Positions 62,279-64,000 of a stretch of 64,000 bases of DNA are shown piece by piece. The first letter of the stretch is position 1; each line of letters starts with the position of its first letter. The notes beneath the pieces are model-generated. The model ran no database searches and was not told the origin of the DNA. It worked only from the letters and a program-made list of their open reading frames with translations. The stretch covers positions 6,121,552-6,185,551 of the forward strand of contig OU696590.1 in the NCBI GenBank assembly GCA_916048095.2. Direction: 5' to 3'. The translations under genes were made by a program, and so were the position numbers. Source of the stretch: Sacculina carcini. Lineage: Eukaryota; Arthropoda; Thecostraca; Sacculinidae.

Positions 62279-64000
62279 ATGAATTATTTGGATGATGAGC
62301 TGGGGATAGAACTGGAGCCCGAAAGTAATTTTTTCACACAACATTTGGATCTCGGTGACAAAAAGATATATGAACAATGCACATACAAAATTCCTTCCAC
62401 CATTGTGAAAAACTCATTGGAGTTGGCCATATTGCAAGTCAATATAAGATCGCTGAAGCAAAACTTTGAAAAACTGATATACTTACTCTCCAGTTCAATA
62501 ATGTTTGATATTATCCTATTATCAGAGACTTGGATTGATGACTGTTCATCTAAATTTTTCCAGATTGATGACTATGATTTAGTGACCGCTTCGCCGGAAA
62601 AAGAAAGAACGAGGGGTAAAGGATCTGCTATTTATGTGAGCAAAAAATATAATTACATGGTCAGTGAGAAGTACTCAAGTGGCACAGAGATTGCATTTCA
62701 GGCAGTTACTATTGAGCTGTTTAACCCAAATAAAAGAAATATAGTTTTTATCTCCGTTTACAGGTCTCCCTCTTATCAGTCTTCCCTTTTTATGAATTTT
62801 TTAGACACATCACATTTTGACACATTGTTTAATGATAAACTAGTAGTTATTGGCGGTGATTTTAACATTGATATCTTGGATAATTCGCAAACAGATTTTG
62901 TTGATCTCATGGCTTCTAAAGGATTCTACCCAACAATCAATAAGCCGACTCGTATAACACAGACATGTTCCACTCTGATCGACAACATATTCATCAACAA
63001 CGCGTCTCTAGTCTCTTCCAGTGGCATAATAACACATGATATCAGTGATCACCTGCCAACTTTTTGCACTGTGACGTACAATACTGTTTCACCCACAACA
63101 TCGCATCAAAATAAAAGATTATTCAATTTTAAACATGCTGACAAATTAATACAACAAGTCAGAGTTGAGATGGACAAGTTCTATGAGATATCAGAAGCCG
63201 AAGAATGTGCCAACTTCCTACTACAAACATGTGTAACTCAAATCGACAAATTATCAAATATTAAAAAGAATCTGAGGAAACAGCCTCAACAGCCGTGGAT
63301 TGACAAAAAACTCCTAGCAGACATCAATCTAAAAAACAAATTACATCTCAAATACGTCAAGAAAGTTAAAAAAGAAGACTTTCAAATATTTAAAAAAATT
63401 CGCAATAGATTAAAAAGCGAAATACAATTGGCAAAACAGAAATACTACCTTGAGCAACTAGAACGTCATCAATGCAATAAACGAATGATGTGGAACACAT
63501 TACTAACCATAACTAACGTGAAAAAACGAAAGGAGATTTTACCGTCCTGTTTTATTCACAATGATGTTTTACATGAAACCCCAACAGACATTGCTGAAGA
63601 ATTCAACATGTATTTTACTAAAGTTAATCTTAATATAGCAAGAAATATGCCGCTTACCAACGTACACCATAGGATGTTTCTCGATCATTTAAAGACGTGT
63701 GAAAGCAACAAATTCGTGTTTCAAACTATTCCAAATCTTGTCGTACACTCCATAATAACTCAACTGAAGAGTGGCAAGAGCGCACATGACGGTCTCACAG
63801 GTGAAATTCTAAAACTTATTGCCTCGTCATTCCTCACCGAAATTACACACATGATTAACTTATGTATCACACAATCATGCTTTCCGAGTTCTTTCAAAAT
63901 TGCGCGTGTTATTCCAATTTTCAAACAAGGTAACAAGCAAAACTTTATTAACTACAGACCTATATCAATTTTAACGCCTATGTCTAAAGTACTAGAGAGA
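62279..64000 (+). CDS. LINE ORF2: AP endonuclease and reverse transcriptase (truncated by window end)
   Basis: Open for 574 codons from an ATG with no stop. N-terminal apurinic-like endonuclease: LAILQVNIRSL, LLSETWIDD, FISVYRSPS, VIGGDFNIDIL, STLIDNIFIN and ISDHLPTF. Then a linker, and the start of the reverse transcriptase with KSGKSAHDGL, GEILKLI, FKIARVIPIFKQG and NYRPISILTPMSKVLE. This order is typical of CR1/L2/Jockey-type elements, which nick the target and prime reverse transcription there. The catalytic YxDD box lies beyond the window. Confidence 0.92.
   Translation, partial: MNYLDDELGIELEPESNFFTQHLDLGDKKIYEQCTYKIPSTIVKNSLELAILQVNIRSLKQNFEKLIYLLSSSIMFDIILLSETWIDDCSSKFFQIDDYDLVTASPEKERTRGKGSAIYVSKKYNYMVSEKYSSGTEIAFQAVTIELFNPNKRNIVFISVYRSPSYQSSLFMNFLDTSHFDTLFNDKLVVIGGDFNIDILDNSQTDFVDLMASKGFYPTINKPTRITQTCSTLIDNIFINNASLVSSSGIITHDISDHLPTFCTVTYNTVSPTTSHQNKRLFNFKHADKLIQQVRVEMDKFYEISEAEECANFLLQTCVTQIDKLSNIKKNLRKQPQQPWIDKKLLADINLKNKLHLKYVKKVKKEDFQIFKKIRNRLKSEIQLAKQKYYLEQLERHQCNKRMMWNTLLTITNVKKRKEILPSCFIHNDVLHETPTDIAEEFNMYFTKVNLNIARNMPLTNVHHRMFLDHLKTCESNKFVFQTIPNLVVHSIITQLKSGKSAHDGLTGEILKLIASSFLTEITHMINLCITQSCFPSSFKIARVIPIFKQGNKQNFINYRPISILTPMSKVLER

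Larger units (their letters stand above)
60967..64000 (+). mobile_element. Non-LTR retrotransposon (CR1/Jockey-like), 5' part, runs off the window
   Basis: Two open frames in the order RNA-binding ORF1, then endonuclease-reverse transcriptase, both uninterrupted in the visible part, suggesting a young, possibly full-length element. The 5' border lies close to the end of the tetranucleotide array. Confidence 0.88.

Overview
This is animal nuclear DNA, most likely from a bilaterian invertebrate. The genes are split by GT-AG introns. They include the nervous-system homeobox gene unc-4/UNCX, and the dominant repeats are (AC/GT)n microsatellites, tRNA-derived SINEs, non-LTR retrotransposons and many small hAT-like elements with 8-bp target duplications. 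The phylum cannot be settled from the sequence. The saturation with AC repeats and the few introns in several genes (CPOX, RCE1 and the formin ORF have none) would suit a marine invertebrate, but that is a guess.

Layout. 1.8-8.9 kb (-): unc-4/UNCX in four coding exons. 9-19 kb: gene-free, made of AC repeats, interspersed repeats, two GC-rich islands and a cluster of hairpins. 19.4-20.6 kb (-): single-exon CPOX, divergent from INPP5E (+, 21.4-25.5 kb, four exons, ending in a CaaX box). 27.3-28.2 kb (-): single-exon RCE1, the CaaX protease. It is convergent with INPP5E and divergent from NOA1. 29.0-56.0 kb (+): NOA1, a circularly permuted mitochondrial GTPase in nine exons spread over 27 kb. 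57.3-59.6 kb (-): the three 3' exons of OSTM1, the lysosomal ClC-7 partner. 61-64 kb (+): the 5' part of a two-ORF non-LTR retrotransposon that runs off the window.

The NOA1 introns hold most of the unusual material. Intron 3 contains a LINE fragment split by a 4.64-kb hAT transposon with perfect 8-bp target duplications. Its transposase is open except for one in-frame stop, and three small hAT-like elements are nested inside it. Intron 5 (11.9 kb) holds a 1.47-kb hAT-like element, two decayed fragments of a negative-strand RNA virus L gene on the minus strand in swapped order, and an intact intronless formin-like gene on the plus strand placed head-to-head with the viral block. A SINE in intron 5 and an inverted copy in intron 7 flank exons 6-7.

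The cellular genes do not form one pathway. INPP5E and RCE1 are functionally linked, because INPP5E-type phosphatases are prenylated at a CaaX box and RCE1 cleaves such boxes. CPOX and NOA1 are both mitochondrial and linked to haem metabolism. Several splice acceptors in the window are preceded by long TG runs instead of a C/T-rich tract. Splice sites were chosen by phase agreement and family homology. Where a long reading frame opened upstream with a non-ATG codon, the first credible ATG was used.
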